Shown: positions 1 through 11,720 of the stretch, in pieces
How the letters are laid out: each line of letters opens with the position of its first letter
Numbering within the stretch: the first letter of the stretch is position 1
From: Ceratobasidium sp. AG-K
Lineage: Eukaryota; Basidiomycota; Agaricomycetes; Cantharellales; Ceratobasidiaceae
Assembly (NCBI GenBank): GCA_037039685.1
Contig: JAWNGF010000004.1
Span: forward strand, 1 to 64,000
DNA length: 64,000 nt
Direction: 5' to 3'
The notes under the pieces: generated by a model
Databases searched by the model: none
Told to the model about the DNA's origin: nothing
Seen by the model: the letters and a program-made list of their open reading frames with translations, nothing else
Made by a program: the position numbers and the translations under genes

Positions 1-1313
1 TAATCGCTGGGGTGATGTCTACGCGGAGACCGGGAAACACAATCTCACCGTGGCCGGTGGCAGGGTCTCTCCAGTCGGCGTGAGAGGATTACTTCTGGGT
101 GGAGGCTTATCCTTCCTAATGCACCTGGTTGGGTTCGCGGCGAACAGCGTGCTCCAGTACGAGGTAATTACCTTTAGTATTTCCAGTTGGCGCTCCAATC
201 CCTTATGGTTATTCAGATCGTATTGGCGAATGGCACAGTCGCTAGAGTGGATAAATCCTCCCGCCCGGACCTGTTTAAGGCTCTCAAAGGTGGAAGCGGG
301 AACTTTGGCGTTGTCACGAGTTTCCGTCTACAAACATACCCGATTAACTATGTTTACGCGGGGAGCCTCTCCTATTCTCCCGATTACTATGGCACTTTAT
401 TCCCACTTATGGAAATGTATACTCGTAACGGGACGGAATTGGATCCCAAATCGCATTTTATTTTTGCTTTCGTGAACGTTCCGGCACTGCCCCAGACACC
501 GAACATGGCCACCTTCTATCCATTCTATGCGGATCCCGTGACTACCCCGCCACCCGTAATCAAGCCCTTTGTGGACGTTCCAACTATGGCCAGCACGCTC
601 GAAATCAAGACTGTGAAAAATGTGACCGATGAATTCGGCACTGGATTGGGCAGGGACAGAGGTTACCGCGTTTCAATACTCAAGACTGCGGAGCCGTAAG
701 ACCTGACTCGGTACTGAACAGATGGGGTTTCAGCGCTTATTCCGTTCGCACAGACGCTAGATTATTAATGGAACTCTACGAGGTGTGGCAAGCTGCGACC
801 AACACACAATGGGTTCCATCCCTGGGTGGTCGTCTGGCATCGTGTTCCAGCCGATTTCGAACCGCATGGTCCGCGAAAGCGACAAGCGGGAGGAAATGTC
901 CTTGGACTAAAGCCGAACAAAGATCCACATGATGAGTAAGTTTTGGGTGACACCGCTCATTTGTGATATGCTAATAGGGCTTGGCAGGTGTGAACTATCA
1001 GTATACCTGGTTTAATGCTACCGACGATAAAATGGTGTACACAACGATTCGTAAACTGATAGCGGACTCCAAGAAAGTCGCTCGGTCACAAGGAAGACTT
1101 GCTGATTATATGTGAGTTTACATTTCCTTCGAGTTGACAGGAAAATGGCTGACCAAAAACTCAAGTTATATGAACTACGGGAGTGCCGATCAGCCGGTAA
1201 TTGAATCTTACGGCCAACAGCAAGTAGACTTCCTCAAGAGAGTCGAGGCCAAATATGACCCGAATAATGTATTTAGAAAGCTATCTCCGAGTGGTTTCAA
1301 GATACCTTTGTAA
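1..1313 (+). pseudogene. BBE-like FAD oxidoreductase, copy 1, decayed and cut by the window edge
   Basis: The translated pieces follow the gene at 2,743-4,566 exon by exon. The first piece (from position 2) carries the FAD-domain stretch NRWGDVYAETG and LLLGGGLSFL. An intron follows (donor near 163, acceptor near 213), then IVLANGTV and FKALKGGSGNFGVVTSF. After about 650 the frame is lost, with stops near 699 and 717. Two later exons are still readable: VNYQYTWFNATDDK, then YMNYGSADQPV to the terminal SGFKIPL and stop at 1,311-1,313. Many differences from copy 2 are conservative amino-acid changes, so this is an old paralogue that was once under selection and then broke. The 5' part, including the FAD-binding His, lies outside the window. 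Family: BBE-like, FAD_binding_4 plus C-terminal BBE domain. Confidence 0.85.
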
Positions 1314-1554
1314 GGGATTGTTGTAGGTCATGCGAATCTCAATTATCAAGTGAATATCATTCTGCACGAAATTTGAATGCCAGTTTCTTGAACTGTGGGT
1401 CAGTTATGAGCATAGTAGGGCTGGTCCTTTTATAAAGATACCCCAGTCCGACCCACGTACCCACATGGACGAGAGTCGAATGCAACCTTCGGCACTTAAG
1501 CGCATATAGGTTACAGAACCTATCCCGTTACACACATCGTTACATACAGCCCCA
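1314..1554. other. intergenic spacer, no gene seen
   Basis: About 240 bases between the two pseudogenes of the first unit. No ORF or repeat is recognised. It corresponds in place to the 352-base spacer 4,567-4,918 of the second unit. Confidence 0.6.
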
Positions 1555-2090
1555 GTCACTCCAAGTCAATGACCTCGTCCTCCAAAATCGGGTCATCCTA
1601 TGCTCACTAACCAGGTTCCCTAACTACGAGCCCGTTTACTAGGAGCTCCTCAGCGATCACTAAGTACAACGGGTGGAAGTGTCTGGGATATCACTCACTA
1701 GTATGGACGACAACGATCACAACTAAGGCCGGTGCATACAAGAACATGCTTGGTTTACAAACCGACGGACTTATATTCTGCTTGAAATATGACAAAATAC
1801 TCCAGACCCGCGTGATTAGGGAAACGATAATGCGTGTTTCTGTTTGCATAAAGGATTTGTCAATCTATCCGCAAGCCAGGCCAATTGGTCTGCCGCCGGG
1901 CTAAATGGCGTCAGCTCCGAGAGATTTCTTTTTGCCCCTGCCTCGCCCACCTTGCTCGAATTTCGACGTAATACTCCGCCAAAGTCTGCCGAGGTTCACC
2001 CGAAACCTTACACTCGATTCTATGTCCAAATGGCCAAAAGTGCGGTACTCAAAGCAGGATCGAACGGTTGTGATTTACTCGACCAGGTAT
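1555..2090 (+). pseudogene. Old Yellow Enzyme (NADH:flavin oxidoreductase) copy 1, remnant
   Basis: The DNA from about 1,555 can be aligned by eye with exon 1 of the intact OYE gene at 4,919: QVNDLVLQNRVIL and SLTRF match the N-terminal strand and the TRF motif. Near 1,730 a stretch matches the AGGYKN segment. From 1,844 to 2,090 it follows exon 2 (SASPTLLE-like stretch, then FYVQMAK and KAGSNG). In-frame stops and indels are scattered throughout, so no product can be made. Possible further traces near 2,470-2,530 resemble exon 3 but are too weak to count. It lies directly downstream of the decayed BBE copy, in the same order and orientation as in the intact pair. Confidence 0.75.
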
Positions 2091-2742
2091 TAAGTGGCGC
2101 GATTTTTACTTCTTGTGTAGTCTGGGGTCTAACCCGTTCGCACGTTCCAAGATCCAGTATGTATCCTGGCGACTTTTTTTATGTCATGCCCCCCCATTTC
2201 TCAGGAAAGCCTGCAGTCTGCGGGTGCCTGAATTCCGGCTGGTGGAAACGTGAAATTACAGGAGTCGGATGTTTCGAAGGTGGCAAGATATGATGCAGAT
2301 AAAGTGGTAAAGGAGGTTATACTGAGGCTCAAATTAGGGATAGACCGCATAAAAGCTTAACCAAAACGTCTGAGGGTGCCTATATAGTTGTTTGAGGGTA
2401 CAAAAGGACAAATTGTCACACTCGAACCGCTTGTCTACGTGCAATACATTCTCACGAAGTGGGGAATCAGTTCGAACAGTGGTCGTCGCTCGAGTATAAA
2501 GAAACAGATCTAGAACCATGGTGGTTCCGTGGGACGATAGAAGATGACCGCGCGATCAAAGTCATGTGATCTGGTAGGCGTATCTTGGATGCTCGGTTCC
2601 GAAATGTCATTCAGCCTTTCATCCAACCACACGCCAAACAGCTCAGGACGCCACAACAACATGGGACCCATCCCTGGCAGATCCCCACTCCGACATAAAA
2701 CGGGCATGTTCACGAAGGATGTTGACTATTTCGAATTCCACC
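2091..2742. other. intergenic, upstream region of the BBE-like gene
   Basis: No supported gene. The stretch may contain eroded OYE exons from the pseudogene upstream, and it must contain the promoter of the BBE-like gene starting at 2,743. No clear TATA box was identified. Confidence 0.5.
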
Positions 2743-4566
2743 ATGACTCCTCTCGCTCTTTGGGGAGCCTTGCTCACTGTGACCCTCTTGGCGGACTTCG
2801 GCGCGTGTAGCACAACAACCACCTGTGTAAGTTTTATTGTCCTATAATCGGTTGTGCAAAAGCTGAACGTGGTTGTACCAAGTGCGATGAGCTTCGGAAA
2901 GCGACGTCCCGCGATAAAGTTCTAGGACCCCTGTCTTTGAACTATGGGCTGGAAAACCTCAAGTACTGGTGTATGTTCGGCACCATTTTGTGTCTTTCTA
3001 TTCTAATATTATTATTTAGCTTCGACCTGCTTCTTGAGGCCACAATGTATATTTACCCCCACTTCCGCGTCTGATGTATCCACAGCCGTCAAGATTTTCA
3101 CTCGTAACGGTTGCCAATTCGCAGTTCGCGGTGGCGGACATAGCCCTAATCCTGGCTGGGCGGGAACTTCATCTGGAGTTCTTATTTCCTTGTCAAAGCT
3201 CAATACCATTCAGGTCAGCGACGATGCCAAATCAGTCATCGTCGGAGCTGGAAATCGCTGGGGCGATGTCTATGCGGAGACTGGTAAGCGCGGTGTCACC
3301 GTCCCTGGCGGTAGAATATCTCCGGTTGGAGTGAGCGGGTTCCTACTGGGTGGCGGCTTGTCCTATCTTATGCACCAGACTGGGTTTGCAGCCAATAGCG
3401 TGCTCAGTTACGAGGTACGTGATCGTTTATTCATTGACTTTTTTGTCCTGACGGCCACAACTATCATAATAATAGATTGTGCTAGCAAACGGTACAATCT
3501 CCGACGTAACCAATGCCTCCGCTGGTGACCTATTCAAGGCTCTCAAGGGCGGAAGTGGGAACTTTGGCATCGTCACCAGCTTCCATATCCAAACGTATCC
3601 CGTCAACCAGGTCTACGCCGGCAATCTCTACTATGCTCCTGCCCAATATGACTCCTTGTTTCCGCTTATGGAAGCCTATGCTCGCGAAGGAACGACATCC
3701 GATCCGAAGACTCATATGATTTCCGCTTTCGTCAACGACCCATCGAAGCTGCTTAATATGGCTACTTTTTACGGCTTCCATTCGGACCCTGTGATTTCCC
3801 CGCCGCCTGCTATGAAACCTTTTGTAGAGGTTCCAACTATAGCCAACACACTGAAGGTCAAGACCGTGAAAGATGCGACGGACGAACTTACTGTGGGAAC
3901 TATCAACGGCCTACGGCACGTATTTCCATTTCCATAACTAATCTGACGGTCGTGCGAACTTACTCCGCATCGGATAGATACGACGTGCGCGACTATTCTA
4001 TTCGTGCGGACGCCAAGTTATACGAGCAGCTCTTTGAGCTGTGGCAGTCCACTACCACCGGGCTAAACTCTACTGCCGGGTTTTTGTCGGTCATAGCCTT
4101 TCAGCCAGTCTCGGACAGCATGATCCGCGCAAGCGATGAACGAGGAGGAAATGTCCTTGGACTGCAGGCTATAGGCGATCCGCTGATTAGTAAGCACATG
4201 TATCATGGCTCACTTGAGATAGACTAACGGTGCCCCATAGTTGTAAACTATCAGTTTACTTGGCTATTCCCTACCGACGACAAGAAGGTGTATGCGACCA
4301 TCGATAAGCTGATGGAGGCGTCTAAGGGTATTGCTAGATCGCAAGGAAAGCTCGCTGATTACATGTAAGTTCGCGTCTGTTTCAGCTTGATCATAGCGGC
4401 TGCTGATCAAAGTCAAAGGTACCTCAACTATGCGAGTACCGGCCAGAAAGTATTCGAGTCCTATGGCCAGCCTCAAGTGGATTTCCTGAAGAGCGTCAAG
4501 GCCAAGTACGACCCAGAGGGTGTGTTCACCAAACTGTCGCCCGGCGGGTTCAAGATTCCTTTGTAA
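2743..4566 (+). CDS. secreted BBE-like FAD-linked oxidoreductase, one frameshift in exon 4
   Basis: Six exons with canonical borders: 2,743-2,826, 2,883-2,970, 3,020-3,414, 3,476-4,189, 4,241-4,364 and 4,419-4,566. The ATG opens a signal peptide (MTPLALWGALLTVTLLADFG). Exon 3 has VRGGGH, whose His (about residue 98) is the expected covalent FAD-attachment residue of this family, and GGRISPVG with LLGGGLSYL. Exon 4 has GGSGNFGIV. The last exon has YLNYAS and ends FKIPL. The exons sum to 1,553 nt, one short of 518 codons: near 3,921-3,935 a base is missing and the frame shifts, giving an early stop at 3,935-3,937 while coding resumes in the next frame up to the normal C-terminus. This may be a real mutation or a consensus error. 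The family oxidises alcohols, carbohydrates or alkaloids with O2 outside the cell; the substrate here is unknown. It is followed by an OYE gene in the same orientation. Confidence 0.88.
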
Positions 4567-4918
4567 CAGTTGATTACTGAACGTTGTGTACATCTCAGTT
4601 ACAAAAATAGACATCTTTATGTCAAACCTTGACTGGCAGCTGCTTAAACGATGGGCGAATCATGAGCTCAGCTTGACATATTCACCTCTGAGATCTGTCG
4701 CAGGTCGACATAATGACTGATATAGCGAGCCCCTAACACGCAAACCTGCCAGTATTCGCTTGGGGTCTGGCATTATTGACGACATATTACTGATCCTCAT
4801 TGTCCCTTGGCCTAGACTTTGGGGGTTCCGTGTCTTATAATGCCTGGCTTTGTCGATCCTTGTCTACACCCATCTTAGTTCCTCGACTTCCCCTCCACGA
4901 ATCACCTACCTCTCGAAC
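4567..4918. other. BBE-OYE intergenic spacer
   Basis: 352 bases between two genes on the same strand. It should hold the BBE terminator and the OYE promoter; no individual element is clear. Confidence 0.5.
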
Positions 4919-6287
<1,369 letters not shown>

Positions 6288-7281
6288 GTAATCATGTAAT
6301 GCTGCAACCGTAATAACATGCCTGTAATATAACGCTCAATAGCGGCTGAGTGGGCTACCTACTCTTTCTGGCCAGACCACTTAATTGTGGACGTGATATC
6401 TTGATACGCGATCAAAACTATGGTTCTTTAGGCCCCGAAACACGATGGTCTTACCCCAGATATGCCTGAAAAATGTGGCCGCACCCCAGATCATGATTGA
6501 TCTGTGATCATGATCGGATGTGGTTGGATACATACCAACGGGGAATATTCCACCTTGCCATTAAATTTAGTTCAACAAACGGAATAGCCGCAGAATTTAG
6601 CTCGGTGCCGCCGGCGGGAGCGATGGTAATATGGTCCGGAGCGAGAGTATGCGGTCTCATGGCTATCACGCGGGGTACGGCCAGTATAATAATTGTAGAT
6701 AAGGGTTACTACGCGAGGCCGATTTATTATGGGCTAAGAGTCGCGGATGGATGAAGGATCGCCCTCGTAAAAAGACGAAGTGACGGGCGAATGAAAATAA
6801 CTCCTGTAGATATGGCAGGCACAGATATGAAGTGGTGGAGCGACCACAGGGGCGGTAAGCGCCGAGCGTTGAAGCCGGCGGGCTGGGCCGGGTCCAGTCA
6901 AAGTTTACCAGCTTTGCGGCAGTCACGGGAGCACAAAGCCGTGGGTTCATGTGGCGGAGTTTCAGCGATCACGAGTCCCTGATTCGCCGTCATCGACAAA
7001 AAAGGTCTCGATCGACTTTCGGTCGAGGGCAATTCGCCCAAATGATACCGCGGGAATTATTATCGACGCAAAAGGCCTGATGCAAGATGGAGATCATGCC
7101 TCGAGGCCAAACTATTTGTTCCCTCCAATCATCATGGACGTTGTCCTGCCATATCTGAGGCCGGTACCGATATGCCACTCCATGTCATAAATTGCACTAA
7201 AGAGTATTTTTGTATAAATGAATTGACGACACACAGAGCCCTTGAACCCGCTCCTGCCCTTTTCCGTAGAGAACCACTTCT
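6288..7281. other. intergenic, no gene recognised
   Basis: Downstream of the OYE gene. Short open frames exist on both strands but show no family resemblance, splice structure or consistent codon pattern. Confidence 0.5.
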
Positions 7282-7722
7282 ATGGCCAGTCTTCCGTCCA
7301 AACCGAGCCCACTGTTATTATGGATGGGTGCTGTGATACAGACGCGTGGATCAAGAAAAGAGCTTGGTCGCCGACCCGGGGAGTCGTTCCAGGCCTATGT
7401 TTCGCGCTGGCTGACGACCAAAAACTCTACTCTAAGATGGAAGCCCGAGCACTATCCTCACGCCCCACCAGGCAGACAAGTTGTTTGGCGTCCTATAGGT
7501 TAGTTTCTTTACGATTCAGCGTGGACGAGGATCACTGATTTTGATCTCCCCCAGTAAATGGACGCGACTTGCCTGCGTGCCTTTGTGGCATCGGCGATGA
7601 CGAGGAAATCGCCAAAGAAATGGCTTGCAAGAGCATTATCGAGACTGTTGGTTGTGTACGATCTCTTTTCAACGACAGATACGTGGCTAGGACTAACATA
7701 TGGTTCACTACAGATGACGTGA
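7282..7722 (+). CDS. small double-stranded-RNA-binding-domain protein
   Basis: Three exons with good fungal splice sites: 7,282-7,498, 7,555-7,655 and 7,714-7,722 (introns of 56 and 58 nt; the second has a GACTAAC-type branch site). They give 108 aa. Across the first junction the protein reads VVWRPIVNGRDL, then GIGDDEEIAKEMACKSI, which fits the second half of a dsRBD: beta strand, NG turn, then a helix with the AKE-A pattern where the family has KKxAKxxAA. The N-terminal half (FQAYVSRWL, LRWKPEHY) fits helix 1 and strand 1. Stand-alone one-dsRBD proteins of about 100 aa are common in Agaricomycetes; their role is not known. The third exon is only three codons, so the 3' end is less certain; reading through the second intron would extend the ORF to 7,781. 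Confidence 0.6.
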
Positions 7723-8533
7723 AGTTGGAAGACTCGGGTGGCGCACGCGACGGGGAGAGTACTTCGGGGATTCGGGTTTGAACATTCTGTATACCAATGT
7801 CTGATTATTGTTACGATTATACAACGGAACACGGGTTTTTCTTGCTTTTCATTCGGGAATAACACAGGGAACAACCGGGGGTTTGCCAATAACCAATTGT
7901 TCGGCGTGGTGCGACCAGGCAGTTTGAGCGTAGCGCGACCCGAATTCATTCTGGCATATCTTGGCATGAGGCAGCCCGAATGAGAGTGGGCCGTCGCCGG
8001 ATAGAACCGAAGGCACCAACTGAATCGCGGTGATAGGGGGTCTACCTAGTGAATTGCTGCGATAGGCTTGCCTAGGCTTCGCGAACGTATACAACTTTTG
8101 GACAGGCGCATACATCATACGGGCTATCGATCGGTGATTAGGTACCGTAGGTGTGGGAATTACATCACTCTGTTTTCTTACTGGAGCATGAACATCGATC
8201 CAGGGAAGAGTGCCCACTGTTGCATGACCGCCATGCCATCTACGGACACCCGTAATACAGTATGAAACGAAAAAGCTTAAAACACCGGCAGATCCGCCAA
8301 ACATTTATCGAGGACAAACTTAACATAGCGTCTGATTGACCAAGATGTTTATGGAAGGGGAGGATTTTTTATTTTCAAATTTGCTATATTATAAAGATGC
8401 TTTGGGGCCTAGCCCTATGTACACCTTCTGTAGCAGAGGGGAGCAAGAGAGAGAAAGAAAAGGAAAATATCGTGAACAGGCTCAGCACGTAGAGAGATGA
8501 ATGGATCTGAACATGGAAAAAGGGCGCTATGCT
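7723..8533. other. no gene recognised; A-rich tract near 8,340-8,480
   Basis: No supported coding. The stretch just left of the LINE fragment (about 8,300-8,533) would be its 3' untranslated region on the minus strand. Confidence 0.4.
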
Positions 8534-8773
8534 AGACTATCTAAGAGATTCAGCAAATCGACGTGTGGCTTTGATGAAGCCAAGGAGCGCCTGGATGCCC
8601 CCAGATGAGGACAACAGGAAATCCAGCGAAGGGAAGTCCCGTCCTCTGGAGCCCAAGTGCTTGTGTCGATCCTCCCCGTGCGCTGGGCAGCGAAAAAGAA
8701 AATGGGCAACCGTTTCCGGTTCTGCTCCACAATATGTGCAAGGGAGGATTGATGGATCTGAGCGCAGGTTCAT
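8534..8773 (-). mobile_element. non-LTR (LINE) retrotransposon, 3' tip of the reverse-transcriptase ORF
   Basis: The minus-strand frame ending at a stop at 8,537-8,539 carries a C-x2-C-x8-H-x4-C zinc knuckle (CTYCG...PETVAHFLFRC), followed by DFPSLDFLLSS and LLGFIKATRRF, then the stop. This knuckle followed by a leucine-rich tail and an ATxRF-like end is the normal C-terminus of fungal LINE endonuclease-reverse transcriptases, just after the RT domain. Nothing recognisable as the RT core is left upstream (8,774-9,500), so this is a 5'-truncated copy, the usual fate of LINE insertions. Identification is from motif pattern only. Confidence 0.65.
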
Positions 8774-10099
8774 TATCTAAATAAGATGCGGCGGGTATAT
8801 GAGGCACTGAAGCAAGCGTCACGATGATTGCGTCCGAGATCAAGTGGCAGAGCAACTTGGAGTGTGTAGAATTTCTCCACAGGAATGGCGACCAAAAGCA
8901 GCACAAGCTCACTGAGAGTTTTCCTGTTCTTGAGATTATTTTTTTGGGGCGAGTACCTGGTAAACGACACAAGGGATGCGGAGTGCTCCCCAAGACGTGG
9001 AGCAGTCAGATAGCTCCAGGCCCGCGTATGAAGTACTCCTCTGCGCGGCTACGAGCCAAGGGTACGTCTTTTGACAGATACCTCATCAACGAACAGATAA
9101 AAATATATTTCAACATGTAAATACAATACCAACAATACGTTTGTCTCCCATCGTGAGATTGGTCGTGAGGGGTTCCCAGGCGCTCCAAGCCGTCAGGTAG
9201 ACTGTGGGATGCTGGGAACGCGTCTCGAGTTGTTGGGAGATGGTTGCTTGGGCTCCTAGAACAAAGGTGATTACTTGAGGATCTCTGTACCATTTGGGAG
9301 CGCTCCCAGTGGTTCCAAGTCCAGTATTCTGACTATACAACGACTGGAAGCAGCGCCCAAGGTCAGGGTTATCATTGCGTGGGATGGTTGGCGAGGGGAC
9401 TCTTGTTGTCGTCTAGTCGTGAGCGATCAGACTGTTGGGCGGGGTGGGTATTGGGGTAGGAGCTGTTGGAAGGACGGAGGTTGATGTGCTTTGCCTGCAT
9501 CGAGGCCAACAATAGCGATGGTAGTACACGCTCGCGGCGTTGGACATTTTGAAAAAGAACAAACCGTACGAGTGAGCGGCCGTGGCAAACACGACACGCC
9601 ACCTAGATATTTGCATTGTATGTGCAGGTAACAGACTCGTCAAGGACAGTGGGGATCGGGAGGGGCCTGTCGAGGCGTCAGCAAACTCAAGGAGGGTTAC
9701 GGAGCGTTCCTGCTCACTCGGAAATATAGTTCTAGGGTGGGTAGTTGAAAGCTGGACACGCCGGGGGCGCTGCGCAATGCAAGCTGCCCCATGCACAATA
9801 CTGTTCAGCCTCTCGGGCATGTAGGTAGATGTTAAGCAAGATAACTACCGACTCCACCTGAGCGACATCGAGGGACACCTGAGTATCCAAGTCCCAATGA
9901 TCGTTGGCACGGGTTACACATGTCATGCCGCGTAAGTCATTTAGCGGTGAACGTATGGTAGGTGTAAAGCGACGACTTGAGCGTACTCCTCCGTATCCTC
10001 GGCTGAACAGAGTGGAAGACGTGGTTGGGCTATATGTTGCTCGACATAGGCGGCAGGCGCCGACTGTGAGACGCAGCGCAGCACAGTGGGGTTTGTTGA
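8774..10099. other. no gene recognised
   Basis: GC-moderate sequence with only short random-looking open frames. No family signature or splice-consistent exon chain was found. Confidence 0.4.
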
Positions 10100-11720
10100 G
10101 GACGTCACACGACTCTTCGAGTGTGTACGAGCACACTATGGGGGTTAGCTACCAGTCTAACATGAAGACGGGAGGAGGGGGAGTGCGTGCCACGGGTATC
10201 AGGGCTCTATCATTCTCGGCGTGTGTTGAGACCGAGTGCCACACCGACATCAGCTCATATCGCTACAACGAATCATTTAGCACCAAACATCAGGTAGCCT
10301 TAAAGTGCCTATTCCAGCTCACCGATTGCTCAGCGTCTCTCAAGGGACTGAATCGAGGGCGGAATCGAGTCGGATGTTGATTAACCAGGAGAACTGGCGC
10401 CGACTGGAGAGACGGCACCGGGTGGGCCAGCGTACTGATGATATTGTGCGGCCCCTCGAGCAAGTAGATGCACGCTATGCGGGCCGGTTAGCAGTCGGAC
10501 ATGAGCAACGGTGAAGGGAATCAAGGGGGAAGATATGCCACATGTCCAAAGACGCTATCGTCGTCAACACATGTTGAAACTGAGGCTCACGCCGGCATCC
10601 ACTTGTATTGCACTAGCGAATCGTTTAGCAGCAGACATACAGCAGCCGCCAGAGCTTACCAGTTGTTCGACACAGCCCGGTGGCATGAACGAAATGCCCG
10701 ATTAAGCTGCATGATTGGGGGAAAGAGCGCTGAAGAGGGGACAGTGCACAGTTCGGTCGCCCTGTTGGGGAAGTTCTATGACCCCGTGAGCATGTGCTTG
10801 CATGTTACACTGGTGGGACAGGGTGGAATGTGAGGAGAAGCAAGGGGGAAGAGCGTGGGATATGTATCTGGGCGCTACCGTCGTCGGCGAACGTTGAAAG
10901 CAGGCCCACTCGTATCGTCCTAGTAGCTCATTCAGCCACGAATATACAGTGATTAGGAAGCGACCGCCTTAGCCTACCGGTTGTTGAATACCCCCCAACA
11001 GCACGAACATGATGCCCGATTGAACTGCGTGTGACCTTGGGAAAAGGACGACGAGTGGGGGACATTGAACAGCACACCTCCCGCTAGTGGAGAGGCTGCA
11101 TGATCCATTGAGCATGCACTTGTAAGCTATGGGGTTAAGCACCAGTTGGACACGAGAAGTAGTCGTCAAGGGAAGGAAGGAAGGGGGATCGGGTGCCCGA
11201 AAGCGCCATCGTCATCAGCGCAGGTTGAGACTGAGACCCAGATGGATGGCCACTTGTATCGCTTTAGTTAATCGCTTAGCGATAAACATACGGCTGATAA
11301 AAAGCAACCACTCAAGCTTACCGATTGCCCAGTACTGGACGACTGCAAGAGCGGAATGCCCGGCCGTCCTGCGTACGACTTGGGTGACAGTGCCCACAGA
11401 TAGGAGCGCCGACCATGGGCCACCTTCTAGGGCAAGTCGATCGACTCCTGGCATACGGAGCTGGACGCTACGCAGATCGACGACGAGTGGCAACCAACAA
11501 GGACGCCAGTGTGCCACTTGTCCTTGCATGTGATCGCCAGCGCATGTCGATTCGTGGGTACATCGTGCCCGCTCTTACGGCTCCAACGAGACATTTAGCA
11601 TTAAATAAACATAAAGCGACTCGATACGACTCACCAGCTACCCAGTATACTTGGGCAACTGGGGTGGACGGTATGATCGAAATGCGTTCTGGCTCAAGAA
11701 TCGTACTTCCGAAGCCAGAC
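10100..11720 (+). repeat. degenerate tandem repeat, unit about 330 bp, about five units
   Basis: A recurring block can be followed by eye. A segment like ctatggggttagcaccagt occurs near 10,137, 10,478, 10,805, 11,125 and 11,455. About 75-90 bases later comes a segment like tgttgagactgagaccca (near 10,220, 10,570, 10,893, 11,223, 11,537). Then comes one like cgaatcatttagc(a/g)ccaaacat (near 10,268, 10,617, 10,940, 11,270, 11,590), and finally acc(a/g)gttg with a following aatgcccg(a/g). Spacing is about 320-350 bp throughout. Identity between units is low and frames are not kept, so this is an old decayed array. No function is evident. Confidence 0.6.

Noticed and set aside
3012..3209. Minus-strand ORF opposite BBE exon 3
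   Set aside because: Shadow of the exon, whose splice junctions and protein match are clear on the plus strand.
10100..11720. CRISPR-like array
   Set aside because: Units are about 330 bp, diverged, without short identical repeats or unique spacers, and the organism is a eukaryote.
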